Made by a program: the position numbers and the translations under genes. DNA of 64,000 bases from positions 1-64,000 of the forward strand of contig NZ_VOXE01000002.1 of the NCBI RefSeq assembly GCF_008014695.1, read 5' to 3'. A model generated the notes under the pieces. It saw only the letters and a program-made list of their open reading frames with translations, did no database searches and was not told where the DNA came from. The number at the start of each line of letters is the position of its first letter. The first letter of the stretch is position 1. Source of the stretch: Chryseobacterium sp. Lineage in GTDB: Bacteria > Bacteroidota > Bacteroidia > Flavobacteriales > Weeksellaceae. This document shows, one piece after another, positions 25,895 through 33,471 of this stretch.

Positions 25895-26662
25895 ATGGCA
25901 AAAGCAAATGTTAAAGACCTTTTAGAGGCAGGAGTACACTTTGGTCACATGACCAGAAAGTGGAATCCAAATATGGCTCCATACATTTTTATGGAGAAAA
26001 ACGGTATTCACATCGTAGACTTACATAAAACAGCAGTGAAACTGGACGAAGCCTGTACAGCTTTGGAAAAAATCACTTCTGCAGGTAAAAAAGTTCTTTT
26101 CGTAGCTACTAAAAAGCAGGCGAAAGAAGTTGTAGCGAAATATGCAGCTGAACTTAATATGCCTTATATCACTGAAAGATGGCCGGGCGGAATGTTAACA
26201 AACTTTGTTACGATCCGTAAAGCTGTTAAGAAAATGAACCAGATCGATAAAATGAAGAAAGATGGTACTTTCGAAACTTTATCTAAGAAAGAAAGACTTC
26301 AGGTTGACCGTCAAAGAGCTAACCTTGAGAAAAACTTAGGTTCCATTTCCGACATGGTGCGTCTTCCATCAGCACTTTTTGTTGTTGATATTATGAAAGA
26401 ACACATCGCTGTTACTGAGGCTAAAAAATTGGGAATTCCAATTTTTGCAATCGTTGATACGAATTCAGATCCAAGAAAAGTAGAATATGTGATTCCTGGA
26501 AATGATGATGCATCCAAATCAATTGATATGATTTTGAGCGTTGTTTCAAGCTCTATCAAAGACGGTTTGTCTCAAAGAAAAGCAGATAAAGAAAAATCCA
26601 AAGAAGAAGGGGAAAAAGTAACGGCTGATGCTGATGCTGATTTCGACGCTGCTGCGGAATAA
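25895..26662 (+). CDS. rpsB: 30S ribosomal protein S2
   Basis: 255 residues. Conserved LLEAGVHFGHMTRKWNPNM, YITERWPGGMLTNF and IFAIVDTNSDPRKVEYVIPG. The acidic C-terminal tail (EEGEKVTADADADFDAAAE) is a common flavobacterial extension. In most bacteria tsf follows directly; here a terminator follows instead, and tsf lies 14 kb away on the other strand. Confidence 0.97.
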   Translation: MAKANVKDLLEAGVHFGHMTRKWNPNMAPYIFMEKNGIHIVDLHKTAVKLDEACTALEKITSAGKKVLFVATKKQAKEVVAKYAAELNMPYITERWPGGMLTNFVTIRKAVKKMNQIDKMKKDGTFETLSKKERLQVDRQRANLEKNLGSISDMVRLPSALFVVDIMKEHIAVTEAKKLGIPIFAIVDTNSDPRKVEYVIPGNDDASKSIDMILSVVSSSIKDGLSQRKADKEKSKEEGEKVTADADADFDAAAE

Positions 26663-26678
26663 TAGCTATCTCAATAAT

Positions 26679-26714
26679 AAAAAAAGGTTCAGAATATTTT
26701 CTGAACCTTTTTTT
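26679..26714. terminator. Terminator between rpsB and lipoprotein B
   Basis: AAAAGGTTCAGA pairs with TCTGAACCTTTT, with A and T runs on each side, so it can end transcripts from both strands. Confidence 0.82.
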
Positions 26715-26732
26715 ATGCTTTTAAATGAACTG

Positions 26733-27338
26733 TTAATTGCTCTCGGCCTTTGGATAACCTGTTGGAACATTGGGCTTCAGCGCCACGACCACATTTTTCG
26801 TAATTTTTTTGTTTGAGACATAGCTCAAATCACATAAGTTGGTGGAAAGCATATAATCACCCTGCGGAATAACGATGGAGTTTTCTCCGTGAGAAGGCAC
26901 CGCGAGGTTATAGTACTTGCTGCCCTGAATCCTCAGGATCATATTGCAGTCGGAGTTGTTCTGAACAAGCAGAATCGCATCGGTATTGCTCTGGTCGCTG
27001 TTGAAAAGCTGGTTAAGCACCTTTACGGTATTCTTGGAATGAAGTGCCTTGCTTTCCTCCAAAATCTGAGCATATTCCTTTGCTTCACGTTCCGTAATCG
27101 TTTTAAATACGATGGGCTTCGGAAGTTCACCTGGTCTCTTTTTTGGCTTCTTGGCGTTTTTCAGCGCCTGAAGTTTCTGCTTCAAAAAAGGCAGATTTTT
27201 ATCTCCCGGATGATTACGGATGTACTGCTCGACCTTTTTTTCGTCTCTGCTGTCCATAATGCTGAACTTAGCCGCAGATTCTGTTTTGCAGGATCCTAAA
27301 AGCAGTAATAGTGACCAGGTCAGCATGGTGTTTTTCAT
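26733..27338 (-). CDS. DUF6759-like lipoprotein B
   Basis: 201 residues with lipobox signal 'WSLLLLLGSCKTES'. One N-terminal HP motif (VEQYIRNHPGDKNLPFLKQK, about 37-56). The C-terminal domain (about 115-195) reads KVLNQLFNSDQSNTDAILLV, NNSDCNMILRI, YYNLAVPSHGENSIVIPQGD and 'NLCDLSYVSNKKI'. Closest in pattern to copies at 28088 and 41726. It overlaps trmB by 4 bp (ATGA), so the two are co-transcribed. Located next to the rpsB side of the suspected inversion. Confidence 0.75.
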   Translation of the reverse strand: MKNTMLTWSLLLLLGSCKTESAAKFSIMDSRDEKKVEQYIRNHPGDKNLPFLKQKLQALKNAKKPKKRPGELPKPIVFKTITEREAKEYAQILEESKALHSKNTVKVLNQLFNSDQSNTDAILLVQNNSDCNMILRIQGSKYYNLAVPSHGENSIVIPQGDYMLSTNLCDLSYVSNKKITKNVVVALKPNVPTGYPKAESN

Positions 27339-28015
27339 CCGTTTATTCTGAATTTTATATAGGTGATGGTTTTCCCTTTCGCTGAGAAAAGTCCTTCGTA
27401 ATAGGTTTTTATTTCCCTTAAAAGTGGCGTTCCGGGATCGAATTCGGGCGCTCCGTAAATATCGTGATTCGCTGCAATGATTTCGTGACCCTGTCCCTGA
27501 AGCAAACCTAAAGTGTAACCGTGCAGGAATTCAGAATCGGTCTTAAGATGCATGACGCCGTCTTTTTTCAGGATTTTTTTGTAACGTTCCAGAAACTCAG
27601 GATGGGTCATCCGGTGTTTTGTCCGGCGGTATTTGATCTGAGGATCCGGAAAAGTAATCCAGATCTCGTCGATTTCGTCTTTGTCGAAAAAACAGTCTAC
27701 GAGTTCGATTTGTGTTCTCAGAAAAGCAACATTGTTCAGGTTTTTCTCTACCGCTTCTTTGGCACCGAACCAAAATCGCGCCCCTTTAATATCGATTCCG
27801 ATAAAGTTTTTTTCAGGAAATGCTTTGGCCAGTCCAACCGAATATTCTCCTTTTCCGCAGCCCAGTTCCAGAACGATGGGATTCTGGTTTTTAAAAACCT
27901 CGTCTCTCCATTTCCCTTTTAAATGAAAATTGTCCTGCGCTTCCGCTCTCGTCGGCTGAAAAACGTTCGGAAGAATTCTGTTTTCCTCGAAACGTGCCAG
28001 TTTATTTTTTCCCAT
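27335..28015 (-). CDS. trmB: tRNA (guanine-N7-)-methyltransferase
   Basis: 226 residues. It makes m7G46 in tRNA variable loops. SAM-binding LELGCGKGEYSVGLAKAFP with FIGIDIKGARFWFGA. The conserved FPDP motif is in IWITFPDPQIKYRRTKHRM, and the C-terminal TYYEGLFSAKGKTITYIKF is typical. Start at 28015; -7 element TATTTTTG at 28031-28038. Confidence 0.95.
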   Translation of the reverse strand: MGKNKLARFEENRILPNVFQPTRAEAQDNFHLKGKWRDEVFKNQNPIVLELGCGKGEYSVGLAKAFPEKNFIGIDIKGARFWFGAKEAVEKNLNNVAFLRTQIELVDCFFDKDEIDEIWITFPDPQIKYRRTKHRMTHPEFLERYKKILKKDGVMHLKTDSEFLHGYTLGLLQGQGHEIIAANHDIYGAPEFDPGTPLLREIKTYYEGLFSAKGKTITYIKFRING

Positions 28016-28030
28016 ATCAATTTCTTAGGG

Positions 28031-28038
28031 CAAAAATA
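28031..28038 (-). promoter_or_regulatory. -7 element TATTTTTG of trmB
   Basis: TATTTTTG on the minus strand, 15 bp upstream of the trmB ATG. Confidence 0.5.
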
Positions 28039-28087
28039 ATATTAAATAAAGACAAAAGGAAGTATAAGGCCGGTTAATGCATTTAAA

Positions 28088-28900
28088 TTATTTGGAGCCG
28101 GGATTGCTCAGGCCAACCATAATGGCTTTCTGAACTGTTTTTTGGGAGGCATACTGGGCTCCACACACGATGCTTGTAAAAAGGTAATCCCCTTTAGTCA
28201 CTACGATTGAATTTTCATTATGTGCCGCCACGGCCAAACGGTACTTTGTGTTTCCTGCACCTTCTATCCTGACGATGATGTTGCAGTCTGACTTGTTCTG
28301 GATCAGAATGATGCTTTCGCGGCTGCTTGGGTCGCTGTCGAAAAGTTTGTTCAGCAGCTGTACCGTTTTCTGTTTGTGGGCTTCGGGCGATTCGTTGATG
28401 AGCATTTTAAATTCGTCTTCTTCTGCACTGGGCATGGCGACAAAAGTGGGCGTGCTTGGTGCAGCAGAGCTAGCTCTTTGTCCAGGAACAGCTGCAGTGA
28501 CAGGTTCTGCTGTTATTGTAACCGGAGCCATCGTGGCCGGATTCAGGTTTTTCGCAAGTGCCTCTTTGTATTTTGCGATCTGCTTCTGTTTGATGATGGC
28601 ATTCATTTCATCAAAACTGATTTTTGTGGAAGGCCGTCTTTTCAGTGTTGCGAGCATTTCCTGCAATGATTTTACACGCGGATCTGCAGGATGCGCCGTT
28701 TTGATGTAGTCTCTTATCATCTCCATTATTCTCGGCTTCAGGACAGACCTTCTCGGATCATCAGGATGGGCATCGCGTAAAAACGCATTGATTTCGTAGA
28801 TGCTTTTGCTGCGCATAATCTCCGAATAATCCTTCATCTTCTTCTGCGCAGAAAGATTGAAGAACATAAACAAGCTAAAAAAAAGAATAATTTTTCTCAT
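28088..28900 (-). CDS. DUF6759-like exported protein C (double HP repeat)
   Basis: 270 residues from ATG 28900; the next ATG upstream (28936) only adds residues before the signal peptide. MRKIILFFSLFMFFNLSAQ is a signal peptide without lipobox, unlike the other three copies. It has two HP repeats, NAFLRDAHPDDPRRSVLKPR and YIKTAHPADPRVKSLQEML (about 38-85). An Ala/Pro/Thr-rich linker (about 125-165) and the shared C-terminal domain follow (LFDSDPSSRESIILIQNKSD, CNIIVRIEG, NENSIVVTKGDYLF, 'VCGAQYASQKTV'). Largest of the four copies. Function unknown. Confidence 0.75.
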   Translation of the reverse strand: MRKIILFFSLFMFFNLSAQKKMKDYSEIMRSKSIYEINAFLRDAHPDDPRRSVLKPRIMEMIRDYIKTAHPADPRVKSLQEMLATLKRRPSTKISFDEMNAIIKQKQIAKYKEALAKNLNPATMAPVTITAEPVTAAVPGQRASSAAPSTPTFVAMPSAEEDEFKMLINESPEAHKQKTVQLLNKLFDSDPSSRESIILIQNKSDCNIIVRIEGAGNTKYRLAVAAHNENSIVVTKGDYLFTSIVCGAQYASQKTVQKAIMVGLSNPGSK

Positions 28901-28995
28901 AAAAAAAAAGAAATTAGCGTAGAACTTTAGATACACCCAACTAAATTAACGTCTTTTCCTGAATTATTGATATAAAATTCCAGTCAAACTTTCAT

Positions 28996-29787
28996 TTATT
29001 TTACAAGACTTCTCAGGCTCGAATTGTCGAGTCTTTTTAAGTAAATAGGCAGGTATTTCTCGATAGAGATTGCTGCTGCCTCATAATTTCCGGCATCAAT
29101 AAAAGCAGACAGACGGTCTGAGGTGTAGACGAACTGCAGGAAGTTTTCGATCAGATATTCCGGAATCTTCATGTTCGTAAAATATTCGGTGCCGTAGTAA
29201 TTCTTCATTTTCTGAACAGAAATGTTCATTTTTTCGTAGGCATAATAACGCTCCTTTTTCTTTTTTTCTCCTGAAAGAATGTCATAAATGGTATCAATAC
29301 TGAAGGTGAGGCCACCTCCGGAAAACCCTGCTACAGGGAGTTGCGGCGGGTTTCCGTCGCCTTTCGGTTCCGGCAGGCCGAGCATTTTCTGTATTTCCAG
29401 TGCTTTTTCTGAGGATTTAAGGGAAGCCACGTCCTTTCTTAGATTCCCGGACGGCTTAAAGCGGCTAAGTACCACTTCCTGAATCTCATGATAAGCAATT
29501 TTCAGTTCAACGAGATTGTTGGAATTCTCAAGCAGTGTTTTGTTAAGACTAACGTCCTTCCTTTCGGTAACAATGGAGGTGAAACGGATGCGATCCCCCT
29601 CGTTTGCAGCAATGCGGAATTCTCCGTTGTAATCGCTGAGCACGGTCTTCTGGGTGTTAAGATTCGTAACGAAAATCTGGTTGAGGTACAGGATCGAGTT
29701 GTCCCTGAGGAATACCTGTCCTTTGAAGATCTGGGCATTGATATTCACTAAGGAAAGCAATATCAAAAATGTAAATATTTTTTTCAT
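28996..29787 (-). CDS. Carboxypeptidase-regulatory-like domain protein, exported
   Basis: 263 residues. Signal peptide about 1-18 (ends INA-QI). Residues ~20-100 form a carboxypepD_reg-like Ig fold: FKGQVFLRDNSILYLNQIF, 'TVLSDYNGEFRIAANEGD' and IRFTSIVTERKDVSLN. This domain usually fronts TonB-dependent transporters, but here it is followed by ~150 residues without barrel strands. C-terminal half is of unknown role ('YYAYEKMNISVQKMKNYYG'). -7 element TAATTTTG at 29798-29805. Confidence 0.75.
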   Translation of the reverse strand: MKKIFTFLILLSLVNINAQIFKGQVFLRDNSILYLNQIFVTNLNTQKTVLSDYNGEFRIAANEGDRIRFTSIVTERKDVSLNKTLLENSNNLVELKIAYHEIQEVVLSRFKPSGNLRKDVASLKSSEKALEIQKMLGLPEPKGDGNPPQLPVAGFSGGGLTFSIDTIYDILSGEKKKKERYYAYEKMNISVQKMKNYYGTEYFTNMKIPEYLIENFLQFVYTSDRLSAFIDAGNYEAAAISIEKYLPIYLKRLDNSSLRSLVK

Positions 29788-29797
29788 CTGTTGCCGG

Positions 29798-29805
29798 CAA
29801 AATTA
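29798..29805 (-). promoter_or_regulatory. -7 element TAATTTTG
   Basis: TAATTTTG on the minus strand, 10 bp before the ATG at 29787. Confidence 0.45.
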
Positions 29806-29949
29806 ATGCTAAATTCTCTTGCTGGTACAGGTTACAGAAGGTGCTGCGGTTAAAGTTTGGTTAAATTTTCGTCCCGAAATGTTAAGAAGCGTTAGAGTGG
29901 AGGAGTTTTAGATAAATTGTGTTAAAGAAATGGATTGTGTTAAATCGCA

Positions 29950-32900
29950 TCAGTCTTTAAAATATGTATCGTTCCTGTTCTTTACCAAAAGCCAGCTTGT
30001 GTAATTCACCTGAGTTTGGGTGCCGAATTCTTTCCACTGCAACAAATACCAGTAGGTGGCGGTAGGAACGGGCCGTCCGCTGATGGTGCCATCCCAGATA
30101 AACCGGTTTGAAGCCGTGCCGCGGAAAACTTCCGCACCGTAACGGTCAAATATTCTGAATAGGGGTTCCGATTTCATCAACAATTCCGAATAATTGATAA
30201 CGTCATTAATGCCATCTCCGTTCGGTGTAATCGTATTGATGAGATTGATGATGGAGAAATCTTTTTTCACAACAGAACAGGCTTTTGCATCCCGAACATA
30301 TATGGTGTGAGTTCCTCTTGAAACATTGTAGAAGACATTTGTAGTCTGCCACGCAAGACCGTCCAAAGAATATTCATATGGGGGAGTCCCACCGGTTGCG
30401 GTAACAGTAACTGTAGTTCCCTTAATGTCGATTGCGGTGATTGTTGGGAGTTCGGCATTCGTAATGTTTACTGACTGGCGGTAAACACATCCGTTGAAGG
30501 TGAGGTCTACCCAGTAAGTTCCCGTTCCCACACCCGTAATGGAAGAGCTAGTAGCACCGGTACTCCAGAGATAGGCGGTGAAACCCGGTCCTGCATCCAG
30601 AGTGGTCAAATTTCCTGCACAAACCGTCTGGTCAGTCAGGACATCTGATTTTTTTGGAGTTTTCACCGTTATGGTTATTGGAGCGATATTCGGGCAGATT
30701 CCGGCTTTCTCAAAGCGGATATAAAAAGTCTGGGTTCCTGTAACAGTCACCGGATTTGTGAGGGCGCCGGTGTTGTTCTGTGCTGAGGTAAGAGTAGCGT
30801 GGTAAGTGGCGCTCACCGCAGGGTCGTTGGTGTAATTGCTGAAATAAGCGGAAATATCCACCGGTCTAGTTCCGTCTAAGTTATCATCACAAACCGATTG
30901 GCTGGATGTGGAAAGCAAGAGGGGAATTTTAGCTCCAAAACTGAAATTAAGAGCTTTGATCACCGGTGAACATCCGTCTGGCGATTCCACGCGGATGTAA
31001 ATGGTGGTGTTGGTGGTATAAGACCAGCTGTTGGGTAATGTTGATGTGTTTCCGGCAGTGGCATCATTCAGCGTTGCATAATACTTCACTGTAAAATATG
31101 AAGCGTTGGTCAAAACCAATGGAGTAATGGTGCTGAGGTCAATTGTTATGCTTCCGTCAACATTTTCATCGCAGAAGACTCCGTTATAATCCGAAACTAC
31201 GGCAAGAGGGAAATAGCCCAGTGTGATCTGCGCAATATTGCTACAGCCGAGAGGCGTTTTTACGAGCGCATACACCACAGTTCCCGCGGTTGAAACATAC
31301 GCCGTTGGAATCACGATCTCTGCTGCGGCATTCTGAGTCTGAGCATCAGCAAGTGTCGGGTAGTATTTTATAACAACGGGCGACTGAGCTGTCACCACGG
31401 CAGTTGTCAGATTGTAGGTTCCTTGGCCGTTTACGTTACAGGCATTCAATGTGGTATTCGTAACCGGAAGATCCAGAATGTTCACTGTCACGGTAACCGT
31501 CTCGCAATCCGGGAAATCAGGATTATTCCCACAAAAGGTATAAACGAAGGTATCTGTTCCTGCAGTTCCTGGATTCGTAACAGTGTAGGTGATTATTCCG
31601 GTTGTTGGATTTACTGTTGCTGTACCTGCAGTTGGAGGTGTCACGATGGAAACGGTAGCCGGAACCGGAGCCTGGGTAGAAGTGGTAAAAGCAGGTGTAA
31701 TGGTTTGTGTAACGCATACATCAACCGTTGAAGCAGACTGTTTTACGCAGTTCAAGACTTTATATGCGGCGGTAAACAGGGGTGCGCAGCTGCCCATGGT
31801 GACGGCGGCGGTGTAATTTCCAGGGCCGGTCGGGGTATAGGAAGCTGAGGTTGCACCGGGAATCAGTGTCCCATTGATGTACCACTGGTAAGCGTTATAA
31901 ATAATAGGATCCACGGTAAGCACAATACCGGGAACACAGGTTCCGCCGGAAGTTACAATGGCCGGGGTCGTGGGGAATCCGGCAAAAAAACCGCCATATC
32001 CTACCGCATCGCTGCCGGCAGTAATTCCTGCGGTAATGGCTTTATCTGAAACCACTGTGATGTTTCCGGTGACATTAGGAATTCCATAGGTAACCCAGTT
32101 CAGCGTTCCCGTCATAGGGAAAGGCCCCGAAGATGCGGGAGGAACTACACCGTTCACCGTAACGACAGCGCCGGTTTCCGTAATCAAATTGAGCTTTGTG
32201 GGAATATGAAGAATTCCTGTCGGATTTCCATTTGAAAAAACAAAATTCTCATCAATCATCCCAAGTTCGTCTATCTGTTTCGGCAGGTAGCAATTGAGCG
32301 CAGGAATAAAATTAAAACCACCGGTTGCTACACCCAGTACAGGTTCCCCAGCCAGAATCTGATATACATACGCGTTTTTTGAAGTCCCTATTAAGAGATT
32401 GTAGTGGTTATTTCCCTGAAGCTGGTATTTCGTATCAGGAATGACGAAATATTTGCCCTCATTAATAGTAGCTATGGGCTGGACTTCGTTGTTTACAAAG
32501 ATTTGGGTGTTATTCTCGGTGGCAATAACCACAGCACCTTCCATATTGGTGCCGATAGTTCCGTTGCCTTTCACCAAAGCAAAATTGGTTCCCAGTAACG
32601 GTACCGGAATTGACTGGTCCATCATAATATCTGAACTCGTAGGGAAATTTCCGGCATACTGACCATTGAAATTTCCGTTTGTAATATTGACGGGTTTGTT
32701 GGATTCTATTTTTGCTCCGATAAAACCGTCGGTATTGGTAAGTCCTGAGCCATCAACGATATATGACTGACCTTTGTTCAGGGTAAAGGTCATTGTGGGA
32801 TTTGTCGTACCGGTAGTTCCGTTTGAGAACTGCACGAGCGGGCTGTAACCGGATATGGTAACGGTTGTATTGTCCTGAGTTGCCAGCACAGAGGTCATAA

Positions 32901-33351
32901 AATTCAGAATGCCGTTGCTCACAGTTATTGGAGCCATTCCCGCATAAAATTTGGTTCCGGTGGATGAAATTCCCTTTGAGGTGATGATCTCGCCGTGATT
33001 GAATACTGAGAATCTGAGGTTCGCGTAAAAAGGAAATTCTGCTTCCAGATACAGTCCTTTCGTGGTCGGAGTGAAAAGATCTGCCTGTTGAGTGGTGATG
33101 ATATACTGCCTGAGAACATCAAATTTTTGAGGATTCCCTTTGCTGATATTTACCGTACCGATAAGCACATTATTGTTGTAGATATTTACCGGAAACGGCG
33201 TGATTCTGTTAGTGGAAAGATATAGGCTCTGAAATTGGTTCGGATTACCTGTCCGGTCTACCATGGGAGCAAACCAATGTTGCCTGTCCAGCTGCGCAAA
33301 AAGAGTAGATAAGGACAGCAAAATCAGAAAAAAGGATAGAATTTTTCTCAT
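29950..33351 (-). CDS. Giant T9SS type-B secreted protein (one repeat module)
   Basis: 1133 residues from MRKILSFF (33351); MS before it (33357) is an equal choice. Signal peptide, then an IgGFc-binding-protein-like N-terminal domain (about 20-470: 'RQHWFAPM', LATQDNTTVTISGY, GAKIESNKPVNITNGNFNG). An Ig-like YQWYINGTLIPGAT segment and a Big_9-like domain follow (GTATVNPTTGIITYTVTNPG), then one CDENVDGS ... CVYRQS module. The C-terminal T9SS type-B sorting domain is INTITPNGDGINDVINYSEL ... FDRYGAEVF. Exported by type IX secretion to the cell surface. It ends in NDTYFKD instead of the KNRE of the other two. Confidence 0.9.
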   Translation of the reverse strand: MRKILSFFLILLSLSTLFAQLDRQHWFAPMVDRTGNPNQFQSLYLSTNRITPFPVNIYNNNVLIGTVNISKGNPQKFDVLRQYIITTQQADLFTPTTKGLYLEAEFPFYANLRFSVFNHGEIITSKGISSTGTKFYAGMAPITVSNGILNFMTSVLATQDNTTVTISGYSPLVQFSNGTTGTTNPTMTFTLNKGQSYIVDGSGLTNTDGFIGAKIESNKPVNITNGNFNGQYAGNFPTSSDIMMDQSIPVPLLGTNFALVKGNGTIGTNMEGAVVIATENNTQIFVNNEVQPIATINEGKYFVIPDTKYQLQGNNHYNLLIGTSKNAYVYQILAGEPVLGVATGGFNFIPALNCYLPKQIDELGMIDENFVFSNGNPTGILHIPTKLNLITETGAVVTVNGVVPPASSGPFPMTGTLNWVTYGIPNVTGNITVVSDKAITAGITAGSDAVGYGGFFAGFPTTPAIVTSGGTCVPGIVLTVDPIIYNAYQWYINGTLIPGATSASYTPTGPGNYTAAVTMGSCAPLFTAAYKVLNCVKQSASTVDVCVTQTITPAFTTSTQAPVPATVSIVTPPTAGTATVNPTTGIITYTVTNPGTAGTDTFVYTFCGNNPDFPDCETVTVTVNILDLPVTNTTLNACNVNGQGTYNLTTAVVTAQSPVVIKYYPTLADAQTQNAAAEIVIPTAYVSTAGTVVYALVKTPLGCSNIAQITLGYFPLAVVSDYNGVFCDENVDGSITIDLSTITPLVLTNASYFTVKYYATLNDATAGNTSTLPNSWSYTTNTTIYIRVESPDGCSPVIKALNFSFGAKIPLLLSTSSQSVCDDNLDGTRPVDISAYFSNYTNDPAVSATYHATLTSAQNNTGALTNPVTVTGTQTFYIRFEKAGICPNIAPITITVKTPKKSDVLTDQTVCAGNLTTLDAGPGFTAYLWSTGATSSSITGVGTGTYWVDLTFNGCVYRQSVNITNAELPTITAIDIKGTTVTVTATGGTPPYEYSLDGLAWQTTNVFYNVSRGTHTIYVRDAKACSVVKKDFSIINLINTITPNGDGINDVINYSELLMKSEPLFRIFDRYGAEVFRGTASNRFIWDGTISGRPVPTATYWYLLQWKEFGTQTQVNYTSWLLVKNRNDTYFKD

Positions 33352-33373
33352 GGACACAGTACAGACTTCATTA

Positions 33374-33381
33374 CAAATTTA
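33374..33381 (-). promoter_or_regulatory. -7 element TAAATTTG of the 1133-residue T9SS gene
   Basis: TAAATTTG within TTAAATTTGT on the minus strand, 22 bp before ATG 33351. The same element precedes the other two giant T9SS genes. Confidence 0.5.
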
Positions 33382-33424
33382 ATAATTAAAATGATTAAGC
33401 AATAAAGATTTATTAACAAAAAAG

Positions 33425-33450
33425 AAAGCACGGCTTAAAAACCGTGCTTT
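33425..33450 (-). terminator. Terminator after the 954-residue T9SS gene
   Basis: AAAGCACGG pairs with CCGTGCTTT, followed by a T run on the minus strand. Confidence 0.78.
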
Positions 33451-33471
33451 TAAAATAAAAATTGAAAAAAA

